Positions 8,224 through 16,800 are shown, numbered from the stretch's first letter. The stretch: 64,000 nucleotides of DNA from Arthrobacter sp. B1805 (GCF_002929745.1 NZ_PJIQ01000008.1:124001-188000); one strand, 5' to 3'. A program made the numbers and translations. Notes: generated by a model not told the origin, from the letters alone.

Positions 8224-9014
8224 GACAACCCTTCCGACGTGCTGCGACCCCCGACGAGCTCGACGAAGCGATCCTCGAGCGTCGCATCCCCGCGGACCTC
8301 GTCGATCGTCCCCGCGGCGAGAACGGCGCCTCCGGCGATCACCGCCACATGGTCACACATCCGCTGCACGAGATCCATGACGTGACTCGAGACGATGACC
8401 GATCCCCCGGAGCGCACATAACCCGTGAGGATGTCCCGGATGTTCGCGGCAGACACAGGGTCGACGGACTCGAACGGCTCATCGAGCACCAGCAGCTTGG
8501 GCGCGTGAATGAGCGCCGAGGCGAGGGCGATCTTCTTCGTCATGCCCGCGGAGTAGTCCACCACCAGCGTGCCGGCGTCGTTCGTGAGGTCCAGGGCGCG
8601 CAGTAGGTCGCCCGTTCGTTCGACCACCGTGTCGCGGTCCATTCCGCGGAGCAGCCCCGCGTATGTGACGAGCTGCTCACCCGTCAGCCGGTCGAACAGG
8701 CGCACGCCGTCCGGCAGGATCCCCATGAGCTTCTTCGCTTCGAGGGGCTGCGCCCAGACGTCCACTCCATGGACGAGGACCTGGCCGTAGTCAGGGCGCA
8801 GGAGCCCGGTGGCCATGGAGAGAGTGGTCGTCTTGCCGGCCCCATTCGGTCCTACGAGTCCGTAGAAGGACCCGGGCGGCACCTCGAGGCTCACCCCGTT
8901 CACGGCGATCTTCTCTCCGAAGCGCTTGGCGAGACCGCGAACGCTCAGCGCTGCTGCCCCTGCCCTGGCCTGGGGATTGTTCTCATCGGACGGTGGTGGC
9001 ACGAGGGAACTCAT
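8205..9014 (-). CDS. ABC transporter ATP-binding protein
   Basis: 269 aa. Walker A is GPNGAGKTT, Walker B is KLLVLDEPFE and the H-loop is VIVSSHVMD. The signature motif is unusual: the usual LSGGQ is replaced by DYSAGMTKK, as in many CcmA/DrrA-like exporter ATPases. The ATG at 9014 is preceded at 6 bases by TAGCGT, consistent with a leaderless start. It powers the permease encoded immediately downstream (19-base overlap). No substrate-binding protein is adjacent, which fits export. Confidence 0.88.
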   Translation of the reverse strand: MSSLVPPPSDENNPQARAGAAALSVRGLAKRFGEKIAVNGVSLEVPPGSFYGLVGPNGAGKTTTLSMATGLLRPDYGQVLVHGVDVWAQPLEAKKLMGILPDGVRLFDRLTGEQLVTYAGLLRGMDRDTVVERTGDLLRALDLTNDAGTLVVDYSAGMTKKIALASALIHAPKLLVLDEPFESVDPVSAANIRDILTGYVRSGGSVIVSSHVMDLVQRMCDHVAVIAGGAVLAAGTIDEVRGDATLEDRFVELVGGRSTSEGLSWLRTS

Positions 9015-9020
9015 GATCCC

Positions 9021-9026
9021 ACGCTA
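9021..9026 (-). promoter_or_regulatory. Putative -10 (TAGCGT) of a leaderless promoter, ABC ATPase gene
   Basis: TAGCGT on the minus strand, 6 bases before the ATG at 9014. It would drive the two-gene ABC unit. Confidence 0.4.
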
Positions 9027-9086
9027 ACAACGCGCCCCGACCGCCCTCGTCATCCCAAAGGAGGAGAAGGGCGCTGGTTCACCCGG

Positions 9087-10199
9087 TCAGAAGGTTCCTG
9101 CTCGCTCGTACTGCGGCGCGGGAACGAGGTCATGACCCAGTTCGTGTGCAGCCCGCATCCACCAGTGCGGATCGCGCAGCGCGGCACGCGCAATCAGGAC
9201 GACGTCGGCCCGCTCTTGGCGGATCACCTCATCCGCCTGGCGCGGCTCGCTGATCAGGCCGACGGCGCCGGTAGGAACACCGGAGGACCGCACCTCCTCG
9301 GCGAGTGCGACCTGATAGCCCGGGCCGACCGGAATCGATGCTGCCGGAACCGCACCTCCGGACGACACGTCCACGAAGTCGACACCCTCCTCGGCCGCGC
9401 GCTTGGCGAGCCGAGCGGACACCTCGCCGTCGATCCCTCCCTCGGTCCAGTCGGAGGCGGATATCCGCAGCAGGAGTGGCATCGACTCGGGGATGACGCG
9501 CCGCACTTCCCGAATCACCTCGAGAGTCAGGCGGAACCTCGCGTCCTCCGAACCTCCCCAGGCATCCGTCCGTGTGTTCACCAGGGGTGACAGGAACTGG
9601 TGCAGCAGATAGCCGTGCGCGGCATGGATCTCGATGGTGTCGAACCCTGCGTCGACGGCGAGGGCGGCTGCGGCTCCGAAATCGCGGATGACCTCGTCGA
9701 TGTCCTCGTCCGTCATCGCGCGGGGCGCCGCATACCTGCCGAAGGCCTCGTCAGTAGGGCCGACGGTCTGCCAGCCCCCCTCGGCCTCGGGGACGGAGTC
9801 GTGCTTGCCGCTGAAGGGCCAGTAGGTCGATGCCTTGCGCCCGGCATGCGCCAGCTGCACGGCGGTTTTCGTACCGATCGCACTGTGCTCGTGGATGAAA
9901 TCGTTGATCCTGCGCCACGCGTCGGCCTGTTGCCGGGTGTAGATCCCCGCGTCGCGCGGGCTGATCATCCCCTCATGGCTCACGGCCGCAGCTTCGGTGA
10001 TGATGAGCGCGGCTCCCCCCGTGGCGAATTGCCCGAGGTGCACGAGATGCCAGTCCGTCGGCACGCCGGGGGCGGTTGCCGGGTCGCAGGAGTACTGGCA
10101 CATCGCCGCGACCCATCCGCGGTGGGGCAGGTCGAGCGACCGGAGCGTCATCGGGTCGAAGAGGCCGGGGGTGCCGGTCCGTGCAGCTGCGGAAGTCAT
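9087..10199 (-). CDS. NADH:flavin oxidoreductase, Old Yellow Enzyme family (YqjM-like)
   Basis: 370 aa if started at the ATG at 10199, which has GAAGGA at good spacing. A TTG 13 codons upstream (10238) is possible but lacks one. It is an FMN-dependent TIM barrel: LFDPMTLRSLDLPHR at the N-terminus, MCQYSC (the substrate-side Cys region of YqjM-like enzymes), the Q-A-H block QLAHAGRKAS and the HGYLLHQFLSP motif. It probably reduces activated C=C bonds of enones or nitro compounds using NAD(P)H. The physiological substrate is unknown. It is monocistronic by appearance, about 75 bases from the next gene on each side. Confidence 0.88.
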   Translation of the reverse strand: MTSAAARTGTPGLFDPMTLRSLDLPHRGWVAAMCQYSCDPATAPGVPTDWHLVHLGQFATGGAALIITEAAAVSHEGMISPRDAGIYTRQQADAWRRINDFIHEHSAIGTKTAVQLAHAGRKASTYWPFSGKHDSVPEAEGGWQTVGPTDEAFGRYAAPRAMTDEDIDEVIRDFGAAAALAVDAGFDTIEIHAAHGYLLHQFLSPLVNTRTDAWGGSEDARFRLTLEVIREVRRVIPESMPLLLRISASDWTEGGIDGEVSARLAKRAAEEGVDFVDVSSGGAVPAASIPVGPGYQVALAEEVRSSGVPTGAVGLISEPRQADEVIRQERADVVLIARAALRDPHWWMRAAHELGHDLVPAPQYERAGTF

Positions 10200-10275
10200 G
10201 ACATCCTTCGGATCGTCTGCGTGGAGCATCGTTGACAAGGGAACGGACCGTGAGCGGAACCTGACGGGTCCGGGG

Positions 10276-11226
10276 TCAGAAGAGGGCGCGGGCGAGCGCG
10301 CTGCGCGCCTTCGTCACTCGAGGATCGGCGACGCCGACGACGTCGAAGAGGTCCAGCAACCGCTTCCGCGCCGTTTCCCTGTCCTCACCTGCGGTGCGCC
10401 CTACCAGCGCGATGATGCGGTTGAAGGCGTCCTCCACATGGCCCCCCACGAGGTCGAGGTCGGCAACCGCGAGTTGGGCCTCGACGCCCTCGGGCTCATC
10501 GGCCCCCCGCTGCCGGACCTCGGCGGCGTCCACGCCCTCGACGCGCTGCATCAGTTCGACCTGCGCGAGCCCGGCCTTCGCGTCGGCGTCGGCGGGCTGC
10601 TCGGCGAGCGCCCGGCGATAGGCTGCTGCGGCGGCGGCATAGTCCCCGCGCTCGATCGCGTCGAACGCTTCCTGGTGCAGCGGCGGCAGCGGCGGTTCCT
10701 CCGCTGTTCCGGGCGCGGGCCGGGTGCCGTCATTGAGGGTTCCGGTCACACCGTTGGCCTCGGCGACCTTCATGAGCTCGTCCAGGTACGCGCGGATCTG
10801 TGCGTCCGGGAGGACGCCCTCGAACAAAGGCACCGGCTGGCCCTTCACCACGGCGACGACCGTCGGAGCTCCCTGCGCCTGGAAGGCCTGGGCTATCTGC
10901 GGCTGGGCCTGCAGGTCCACGTTCGCGAGCAGCATGCGGCCGTCCGCCTCGACGACCACTGCTTCCAGCACTGAGGTCACCTGGTTCGACTGCTCGCTCC
11001 ACGGTGCCCGGAGGTTGACGACGACCGGAACCTGGGACGAGAGCTGTACCAGCTGCGGGAACGTCTGCTCCGTCACCTCGACGATGTAGGGGCTGGGAGC
11101 CGCAGCTGCCTGCGCCGCCGGTCGAGCCGCCGCGTCGGCGCGTGCCTTCAGGGCGGACAGGTCGACTGCTCCCCGCAGGTTCATGGTCGACGGCGGCAAT
11201 CCGCCCCGCTGTGCTGGTGTGGACAA
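10276..11226 (-). CDS. CnoX/YbbN-like thioredoxin-fold co-chaperone with TPR
   Basis: 316 aa. A thioredoxin fold (about residues 45-150) is followed by a tetratricopeptide-like helical region (about 185-316; ERGDYAAAAAAYRRAL is a TPR helix pair). At the usual redox site the sequence reads APWSEQSNQ, so the CXXC cysteines are missing. This matches the YbbN/CnoX group that acts as a holdase/co-chaperone rather than a disulfide reductase. The TTG start at 11226 has AAAGG 8 bases upstream; the next ATG (11184) has none. It lies 54 bases downstream of a large membrane protein gene on the same strand and may be co-transcribed. A homologue lies a few genes from nucS in mycobacteria too. Confidence 0.8.
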   Translation of the reverse strand: MSTPAQRGGLPPSTMNLRGAVDLSALKARADAAARPAAQAAAAPSPYIVEVTEQTFPQLVQLSSQVPVVVNLRAPWSEQSNQVTSVLEAVVVEADGRMLLANVDLQAQPQIAQAFQAQGAPTVVAVVKGQPVPLFEGVLPDAQIRAYLDELMKVAEANGVTGTLNDGTRPAPGTAEEPPLPPLHQEAFDAIERGDYAAAAAAYRRALAEQPADADAKAGLAQVELMQRVEGVDAAEVRQRGADEPEGVEAQLAVADLDLVGGHVEDAFNRIIALVGRTAGEDRETARKRLLDLFDVVGVADPRVTKARSALARALF

Positions 11227-11280
11227 TGCTCTGCCTTTCTCTGGCTGCTGGTCGAACCTGGACTGCTGTCGGCGTCAGCT

Positions 11281-13182
11281 TCAGCGGAGCGTGGCCGACA
11301 GCAACTGCTGGGCTGCGCCGATGACCCGTATCCTGTCGTCGCTTCCGGCGGGCGGTACGTACATCATCACTGCCTCACCGTAGTTGACGTCGATGCCCTT
11401 TTCGCTGGTGTCCTGACCGGTCAGGGACTGGTAGACGGTTCCCTTCAGGTCGATGGTGTCGCCTTCGGCCTTCGGGATGCTGGAGTAGGTGTGGGTGAGG
11501 TACCCGAAGACCATCGCCCCGCCGTCGCCCGTCAGCAGCGCCTGCGTGCGGTCCGGCTGGGCCTTGTGCGTGAAGGTGATGTTGGCGGCCTGGTTGCCCG
11601 GGTCGGCGACGACGCTCGACTGGAACTCGGTAATCGCCTCCGCGAAGGAGTTCTTCTCGAATGTCTCGGCGTGCGCCCCGCCGGGCGTCGTGAGGAAGTC
11701 GGCGATGGACGCCACCGCGTCCTGGGGCGCAGTAGCGAGCGCACCGGCCTCATCCAGCGGAACCGGACCGCTTGCGCCGGGAGCGGCGGGTGACGGGAAG
11801 GTGCTGCCGGGCAGCATCTGCACCGCCGACGTCAGCTTGTAGTTCTCGCGGGGGGACTCCTGCACGAGCAGGAGCGCCTGTGGTACAGGGTTGTCGTCGC
11901 CCTGGGTGAGGGCGACGATGGTCCGCGGCCACTCGGTATCGGTCGGGATCATGCTCAGGCGGACGGGCTCGGCCGCGACGGGGGCGGGGGCAGCTGCCTG
12001 TTCGTCCTTGGTACGCACGGCGTAGGCGCCGGTACGGAGATCCAGCGCCGCACCGTCGGCACGGGCGGCGAGCCGCTTCGCGTCGGAGGCAGCGTCGGCG
12101 TCCGACACTGTCGATGCCACAGCTGCCAGAATGCGTTCGAGCTGACTGTCGAGGACGACTGGCGGACCGCTGGCCGCACTGCCAGCGGAGGGCGCTCCCT
12201 CGGCAGCCGGGTTGGACGACGCGGTGGGTGAGGACGTGGACGACGCCGTCGGCGAGGCAGTCGATGAGGCGGTCGAGGTGGCAGTGGAGGTGGCCGACTC
12301 GGACGGTGACGGTGTCGTCGTCGCCATTCCGGGCGCGATGCCCAGCAACGATCCGGCACCCACGAGCCCGGTGACGACCAGGATCGAGCCCGGAGCAGCG
12401 ATCGAAGGCGATCCCTGCGAGGAACCGGTCCGGGCATGCCGACGGGCGTACGAACGTGTGCCCTCGGCAGCATCACCGCTGCGACCGCCCCGGCTGCGCG
12501 GAGCGATGAAGAGCAACGCGATACCGAGAACGACCACGAGCGCGCCCCCGATGATGAGTGGCAGTGCGAAGGGGGTGGACTGGTCGTTCGGGCGTGTGAC
12601 GGAGACCTGCGTGGGCGCCGGTGCCTCGCCGTCGGCCGCGAGGAGGATCGACCAGTCGCCCTCGACGGGTTCGCTCCAGCGATAGGTCAGGGTTCCGTCA
12701 CCCGGCTCCTCGCTGATCCAGAGGTCGCTGCCGCTGGGATCGGGCACGGTCTCCTCACCGTCGGAGTACTGGGAGGACAGTGCGTCCTCGCTGATACCGG
12801 TGACGCTCAGGTGCGCCGCCTCCCCGACCCAGGCCTCGACGTCGGACGATCGTCCGACGGCGAAGGTGAAGGGGCCATCGGCTTCCACTGTCACCTCCAC
12901 GGGTCCGCTCGCGTCACCACGCGCACCGGGCTCGATCACCGTGACGGGTGCGGACTCGACGTCCTGTGCCACACTCGCTGTGACCGTCTCGGCCGGAGCC
13001 CAGATGGTCCGCTGCCCGATGCCGAGGAGCATCAGCAGGAGACCTGCGACGATGATCGGTACTGCTGTCTTCACACGCACTGGTTGCCTATCGTTGTCCG
13101 TTACGGCGGACCGCGTGGCCCCTTCCGCTCTGATGACCCGGCGCAGCGTATGCCGCACCGGTGCCGACTCAGGAATAGTCAC
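11281..13182 (-). CDS. Unrecognised membrane-anchored protein with Ser/Thr/Pro-rich linker
   Basis: 633 aa, GTG start. I do not recognise a named family with certainty. Visible parts: a cytosolic N-terminus, a membrane helix at about residues 39-58, an extracytoplasmic beta-rich domain (about 60-200, ending EGDWSILLAADGE), helices at about 204-227 and 260-280, a low-complexity Thr/Ser/Ala/Pro linker (about 290-335) and a C-terminal globular domain of about 300 residues. The C-terminal domain has a strand-rich end (KGIDVNYGEAVMMYVPP). The architecture suggests a cell-envelope protein with two exposed domains. It is probably in the same unit as the CnoX-like gene downstream. Similar large hypothetical proteins occur across Micrococcaceae (recollection, not checked). 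Confidence 0.75.
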   Translation of the reverse strand: MTIPESAPVRHTLRRVIRAEGATRSAVTDNDRQPVRVKTAVPIIVAGLLLMLLGIGQRTIWAPAETVTASVAQDVESAPVTVIEPGARGDASGPVEVTVEADGPFTFAVGRSSDVEAWVGEAAHLSVTGISEDALSSQYSDGEETVPDPSGSDLWISEEPGDGTLTYRWSEPVEGDWSILLAADGEAPAPTQVSVTRPNDQSTPFALPLIIGGALVVVLGIALLFIAPRSRGGRSGDAAEGTRSYARRHARTGSSQGSPSIAAPGSILVVTGLVGAGSLLGIAPGMATTTPSPSESATSTATSTASSTASPTASSTSSPTASSNPAAEGAPSAGSAASGPPVVLDSQLERILAAVASTVSDADAASDAKRLAARADGAALDLRTGAYAVRTKDEQAAAPAPVAAEPVRLSMIPTDTEWPRTIVALTQGDDNPVPQALLLVQESPRENYKLTSAVQMLPGSTFPSPAAPGASGPVPLDEAGALATAPQDAVASIADFLTTPGGAHAETFEKNSFAEAITEFQSSVVADPGNQAANITFTHKAQPDRTQALLTGDGGAMVFGYLTHTYSSIPKAEGDTIDLKGTVYQSLTGQDTSEKGIDVNYGEAVMMYVPPAGSDDRIRVIGAAQQLLSATLR

Positions 13183-13214
13183 TCAATGGTAACGAAGTTC
13201 GCCGGTCCGGCACG

Positions 13215-13285
13215 GGCGGTGTGCACAGCCTCACGTCCGGAGGCAGGCGGTGTGCACAGCCTCACGTCCGGAGGCAGGCGGTGTG
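13215..13285. repeat. 31-bp tandem repeat, 2.3 copies, in a divergent promoter region
   Basis: The 31-base unit beginning GGCGGTGTGCACAGCCTCAC starts at 13215 and again, identical, at 13246. A third partial copy (GGCGGTGTG) starts at 13277. Each unit contains GTGCAC, a 6-base palindrome. It lies in the 233 bases between the divergent 633-aa membrane protein gene and the AI-2E-family gene, so it may influence either promoter. Confidence 0.95.
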
Positions 13286-13415
13286 AGGGATCGCGCGCCC
13301 GGGACGCCGGCCGTGCCTCGTCAAGAGAATCGCCGAAATGTTCCCGGCTGTTAGGGTTTCGCTAGTCGGACAACCCGCGGTAGAGGCACCGCTCACGTGA
13401 AAGCAGAGCTCTTCG

Positions 13416-14735
13416 TTGACAGACCACCAGGACGTCCCGCTGGACCAGCCGCTCCCGCGACCAGAGCCTGCCGGAAGCAACGAGGACGCGCACCTGGGCA
13501 CCGAGACCCCGCGTGCAGCGAGCGTCGCCGCACCGCCGTCCACCCTGCGGTCGCTGTTCACGCTCGCTCGCAGATCCCTCCCGACCGCACAGCCCAGGCC
13601 GCGCTTCGAGTTTCCCCCCACACCTGACCCGGTACCGGTCGACCCTGATGTCGCCCTCACGGACGAGCGGCTCAAGTTCGGGGATCCCTATCCGAGGAGC
13701 ATGAAGTCCCACCCCATCCACTTCGGCTTCATGGTGAGCGTGGGGGTGGGCCTGGCGCTGCTTGCCTTCTTCATCATCACCAATGTGGGTCAGCTCCTCG
13801 TCTGGATCGGCGCAGCGCTCTTCATCGCGCTCGGGCTGGATCCGATCGTCCGGTCGCTCGAGGCGAAGCGGGTACCCCGGCCGGCGGGCATCGCGGTCTC
13901 CCTTCTGGTCCTCGTGGGGATCGTCGTGGGGTTCTTCGCGCTGCTCATCCCGACCATCGTGAACCAGTCGTCGCAGATCATCGAACGCGCACCGGGCTAT
14001 GCGGACGATTTCCTCAATTCCGAGTTCTTCACCACCGTGGACGAACAGTTCCAGGTCCGCGAGCGGGTGAGTTCCGAGATCGACAAGTTCTTCGCCAACA
14101 GCGAGGCCGTCGGAGGAATCTTCGGCGGCGTCCTGGGCGTCGGGACAGTGATCGTCAACGGCCTCTTCGGAGCCTTGGTGATCCTAGTCCTCGCACTGTA
14201 CTTCCTGGCGTCCCTTCCCTCGATGAAGAAGTGGGCGTACAGGCTTGCCCCGCGCTCCCGCCGCCCCCGCGTCGAGGTCCTGTCCGAGGAGATCACCCGC
14301 AGTGTCGGCATGTACGTGATCGGACAGGCATGCGTCGCACTGCTGAACGGCACGTTCGCTTTCATCGTCATGTCGATCGCGGGGGTCCCGTTCTCGGTGC
14401 TGCTCGCCTTCGTCGTCGCGCTGCTGGCGTTCATCCCGCTGGTGGGTGGCACGATCGCCGCCGTCCTCGTGAGCCTGATCGCCTTCACCGTGGGCTGGCA
14501 CACGGCGCTCCTGTTCGCCATCCCGTACGTCGCCTACCTGCAGTTCGAGGCGTACTTCATCTCCCCGCGCATCATGCAGCGCGCGGTCGCTGTCCCTGGT
14601 GCCGTGGCGGTCATCGCCGTCATTGCTGGCGGCAGCCTTCTCGGTGTCCTCGGCGCCCTGATAGCCATCCCCACGGCAGCGGCCGTGATGCTGCTCCTCA
14701 AGGAAGTCTTCATCGCTCGCCAGGACAGCCAGTAG
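13416..14735 (+). CDS. AI-2E family transporter (UPF0118-type membrane protein)
   Basis: 439 aa from a TTG at 13416. The first 95 residues are Pro/Ala/Arg-rich and cytosolic, and the start is uncertain. From about residue 105 the protein shows the family pattern: two helices, a conserved soluble loop (QSSQIIERAPGYADDFLN...), then five or six helices. The conserved end includes FIPLVGGTIAAVL and EAYFISPRIMQR. Relatives are described as AI-2 exporters or Na+/H+ antiporters in a few bacteria, and the substrate here is unknown. It is convergent with the hydrolase gene, 10 bases apart. Confidence 0.85.
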   Translation: MTDHQDVPLDQPLPRPEPAGSNEDAHLGTETPRAASVAAPPSTLRSLFTLARRSLPTAQPRPRFEFPPTPDPVPVDPDVALTDERLKFGDPYPRSMKSHPIHFGFMVSVGVGLALLAFFIITNVGQLLVWIGAALFIALGLDPIVRSLEAKRVPRPAGIAVSLLVLVGIVVGFFALLIPTIVNQSSQIIERAPGYADDFLNSEFFTTVDEQFQVRERVSSEIDKFFANSEAVGGIFGGVLGVGTVIVNGLFGALVILVLALYFLASLPSMKKWAYRLAPRSRRPRVEVLSEEITRSVGMYVIGQACVALLNGTFAFIVMSIAGVPFSVLLAFVVALLAFIPLVGGTIAAVLVSLIAFTVGWHTALLFAIPYVAYLQFEAYFISPRIMQRAVAVPGAVAVIAVIAGGSLLGVLGALIAIPTAAAVMLLLKEVFIARQDSQ

Positions 14736-14745
14736 GCCTGCCCGT

Positions 14746-15555
14746 TCAGCCGGCGGGGAGCGGCGCCGGCGCGACGGCGGCCGGTCCCGTCCACTGCGAG
14801 GGCAGCGGGAGTTCGACGTCGGGGCGGACGACGGCGACGATCTCGTTGAGCGCCCGAGCGGCGTACTTCTCCCCCACCCACAGGTGCTTCGCTCCTTCGA
14901 TCCCCGTGACATCGGCCTGCGGCACGCGCGAGAAACGATCAGCCGCCGCGTCGGGCACCAGGTAGTCGTCGAACTCGGGGACCAGTACCTTCAGGGGCAG
15001 CCCGCTCGCGCCCCAGGCATCGAGGTCGTCGTCGCCCGCGCGATGCAGCGGCGGAGACAGCAGGACCGCCCCCTCGATCAGCTCCGCTACCGGATCCTGG
15101 GCGCCGTACTTGAGGCACAGTTCGGTGCCGAACGACCATCCGACGAGCCAGATGTTGTGGAGACCCTGCGCGACAGCCCAGTCGACCGCTGCCTGCAGGT
15201 CGAGGCGTTCCCCGTTGCCGCCGTCGAACTCGCCCTCGCTGCAGCCGCGCGGGGAGCAGGTACCGCGGGTGTTGAACCGGAGGACCGCGATCTCGGCCAG
15301 CGCCGGCAGCCGGAAGGACGCCTTCTTGTAGACGTGGGAGTCCATGAATCCGCCGTGCGTCGGCAGGGGATGCAGCGTGACGAGGGTGGCCTTGGGCGCG
15401 CGCCCGACCGGCGCCGCGAACTCGCCGACAAGCGTCAGGCCGTCCGCGGTGCGCAATTCGATGTTCCGGCGCTCCGCCGGCAGCACCGTGGAGGCGCGGA
15501 TCTCGATGGGTTCGGGGCTGGTCGAGAACGTGTAATCGGGGGTTTCGCTGGCCAT
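14746..15555 (-). CDS. Alpha/beta hydrolase
   Basis: 269 aa. It has a nucleophile elbow GWSFG (Ser about residue 143), an acid candidate in VPEFDDYLVP and a catalytic His in GAKHLW near the C-terminus. The oxyanion-hole strand TLVTLHPLPTHGG precedes NTRGTCSPRGCSEGEFD. This resembles the YdeN/CocE-like small alpha/beta hydrolases often annotated only as hydrolases. The ATG at 15555 is preceded at 6 bases by TAGACT, suggesting a leaderless mRNA. Substrate is unknown. Confidence 0.85.
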   Translation of the reverse strand: MASETPDYTFSTSPEPIEIRASTVLPAERRNIELRTADGLTLVGEFAAPVGRAPKATLVTLHPLPTHGGFMDSHVYKKASFRLPALAEIAVLRFNTRGTCSPRGCSEGEFDGGNGERLDLQAAVDWAVAQGLHNIWLVGWSFGTELCLKYGAQDPVAELIEGAVLLSPPLHRAGDDDLDAWGASGLPLKVLVPEFDDYLVPDAAADRFSRVPQADVTGIEGAKHLWVGEKYAARALNEIVAVVRPDVELPLPSQWTGPAAVAPAPLPAG

Positions 15556-15561
15556 TGCCCC

Positions 15562-15567
15562 AGTCTA
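15562..15567 (-). promoter_or_regulatory. Putative -10 (TAGACT) of a leaderless promoter, hydrolase gene
   Basis: TAGACT on the minus strand, 6 bases before the ATG at 15555. Same hexamer and spacing as at 3322-3327. Confidence 0.42.
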
Positions 15568-15616
15568 GGTCTGACGGCAACCGGGTTCAGCATGGGCGAC
15601 GGTTGTCAGTGTCGTG

Positions 15617-15658
15617 AGCTCAGTGGCGGAAGCTCAGTGGCGGAAGCTCAGTAGCGGA
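15617..15658. repeat. 14-bp tandem repeat, 3 copies, at the 3' end of the zinc-ribbon gene
   Basis: AGCTCAGTGGCGGA at 15617-15630 and 15631-15644, and AGCTCAGTAGCGGA at 15645-15658. The stop codon of the leftward gene (15648-15650) lies in the third copy. Because 14 is not a multiple of 3, the extra copies are in other frames downstream of the stop. Confidence 0.95.
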
Positions 15659-15971
15659 AGCTCCGGGTCTGCCAGCACCTCAGATGCCAGTGCCTCCGGT
15701 CGGCCAGGGCCGTCTCGGGGCCGAACAGGGAGTCCTCGCGCCACACGACGAGATGGGCGATGCCCGGCGGGATCGACGAGTGGCAGCCGGGGCAGGTATA
15801 GGTCTTGGCCGCGTTCCGTTCGGTGATCCGCCGCACCGACCACTCACCGTCGGGCGCCGATTCCCGCATCGGCAGTCCCGCTCGCGCCCGCTCCAGATCC
15901 ACCTCCGGCGTAGCCCCCCATTTGGCGCGTGAGGAGCCGCGGGGACGATTCGGGCGATTGGAACGGGGCAC
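15648..15971 (-). CDS. Small zinc-ribbon-like protein (function unknown)
   Basis: 107 aa if started at the GTG at 15971 (VPRSNRP...), which I prefer by family memory. A GTG at 16010 gives 13 more residues. The N-terminus is basic (SNRPNRPRGSSRAKWG), followed by ERARAGLPMRESAPDGEWSVRRI. A probable metal site is built from CPGC (about residue 70), an AHLVVW block and the closing HWHLRCW. The protein ends SFRY inside a 14-base repeat. Micrococcaceae homologues are often labelled ATP/GTP-binding protein, but I see no nucleotide-binding motif. It is divergent from nucS across about 100 bases. Confidence 0.7.
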   Translation of the reverse strand: MPRSNRPNRPRGSSRAKWGATPEVDLERARAGLPMRESAPDGEWSVRRITERNAAKTYTCPGCHSSIPPGIAHLVVWREDSLFGPETALADRRHWHLRCWQTRSFRY

Positions 15972-16059
15972 GGTCCAAGTCTGCCTGATACGGCCCCCGG
16001 AACAGGACACCCGGAATGCTCCCCGCGCACCCGGCGAACATGATCGAAGCCGCGGCCGG

Positions 16060-16065
16060 TAGAGT
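16060..16065 (+). promoter_or_regulatory. Putative -10 (TAGAGT) of a leaderless promoter, nucS
   Basis: TAGAGT followed by 7 bases and the GTG at 16073. It supports that GTG over an in-frame upstream ATG at 16016. Confidence 0.42.
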
Positions 16066-16072
16066 TTCCGTC

Positions 16073-16768
16073 GTGCGTCTTGTCATAGCCCGCTGCTCCG
16101 TCGACTACATCGGCCGCCTCCGTGCCCATCTCCCGCTGGCCACCCGGCTCCTGATGGTGAAATCGGACGGATCCGTCCTGGTGCACTCCGACGGCGGCTC
16201 CTACAAGCCGCTCAACTGGATGAGCCCTCCAGCTACCCTGCGGGTGAGCGCGCCGGATGACGCCGACCGCGCCGAGGGGATCACCGAGGTATGGACCGTG
16301 CAGCATGCAAAGAGTGACGACCGGCTCGTGATCAGCATCCGGGAGCAGTTGCACGATTCGTCGCACGATCTCGGTGTAGACCCCGGGCTGGTGAAGGACG
16401 GCGTCGAAGCGGACCTCCAAAGGCTCCTCGCGGAGCAGATCGAGCTCCTGGGCGCCGGCTACTCCCTCATCCGACGCGAATACATGACGGCGATCGGACC
16501 CGTGGACATCCTCGCGCGCGACGCCGAGGGACGGACCGTCGCGATCGAACTCAAACGGCGCGGTGACATCGACGGCGTCGAACAGCTCACCCGCTACCTC
16601 GAGCTGCTGAACCGCGACCCGCTCATGTCGCCGGTGCGCGGAGTCTTCGCGGCGCAGCAGATCAAGCCCCAGGCGCGCGTGCTGGCGACCGATCGTGGTA
16701 TCGACTGCCTGACGCTCGACTACGACGCGATGCGCGGCGTGGACGACAGCGAATCCCGCCTGTTCTAG
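16073..16768 (+). CDS. nucS: Endonuclease NucS (EndoMS), mismatch-specific
   Basis: 231 aa. In Actinobacteria lacking MutS/MutL, NucS cleaves both strands at mismatches with the help of the sliding clamp. The N-terminal DNA-binding/dimerisation domain begins [21 protein letters not shown]. The C-terminal RecB-like nuclease domain shows the catalytic pattern GPVDILARD ... VAIELKRRG (D and E-x-K) and a helical [12 protein letters not shown] block. The GTG at 16073 matches the family N-terminus, and TAGAGT sits 7 bases upstream. The C-terminus ends ESRLF, plausibly a clamp-binding tail as in other NucS proteins (inference). Confidence 0.93.
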   Translation: MRLVIARCSVDYIGRLRAHLPLATRLLMVKSDGSVLVHSDGGSYKPLNWMSPPATLRVSAPDDADRAEGITEVWTVQHAKSDDRLVISIREQLHDSSHDLGVDPGLVKDGVEADLQRLLAEQIELLGAGYSLIRREYMTAIGPVDILARDAEGRTVAIELKRRGDIDGVEQLTRYLELLNRDPLMSPVRGVFAAQQIKPQARVLATDRGIDCLTLDYDAMRGVDDSESRLF

Positions 16769-16800
16769 TCCGCCGCCCCGGGCCCGCGGCGCCGACCGCC

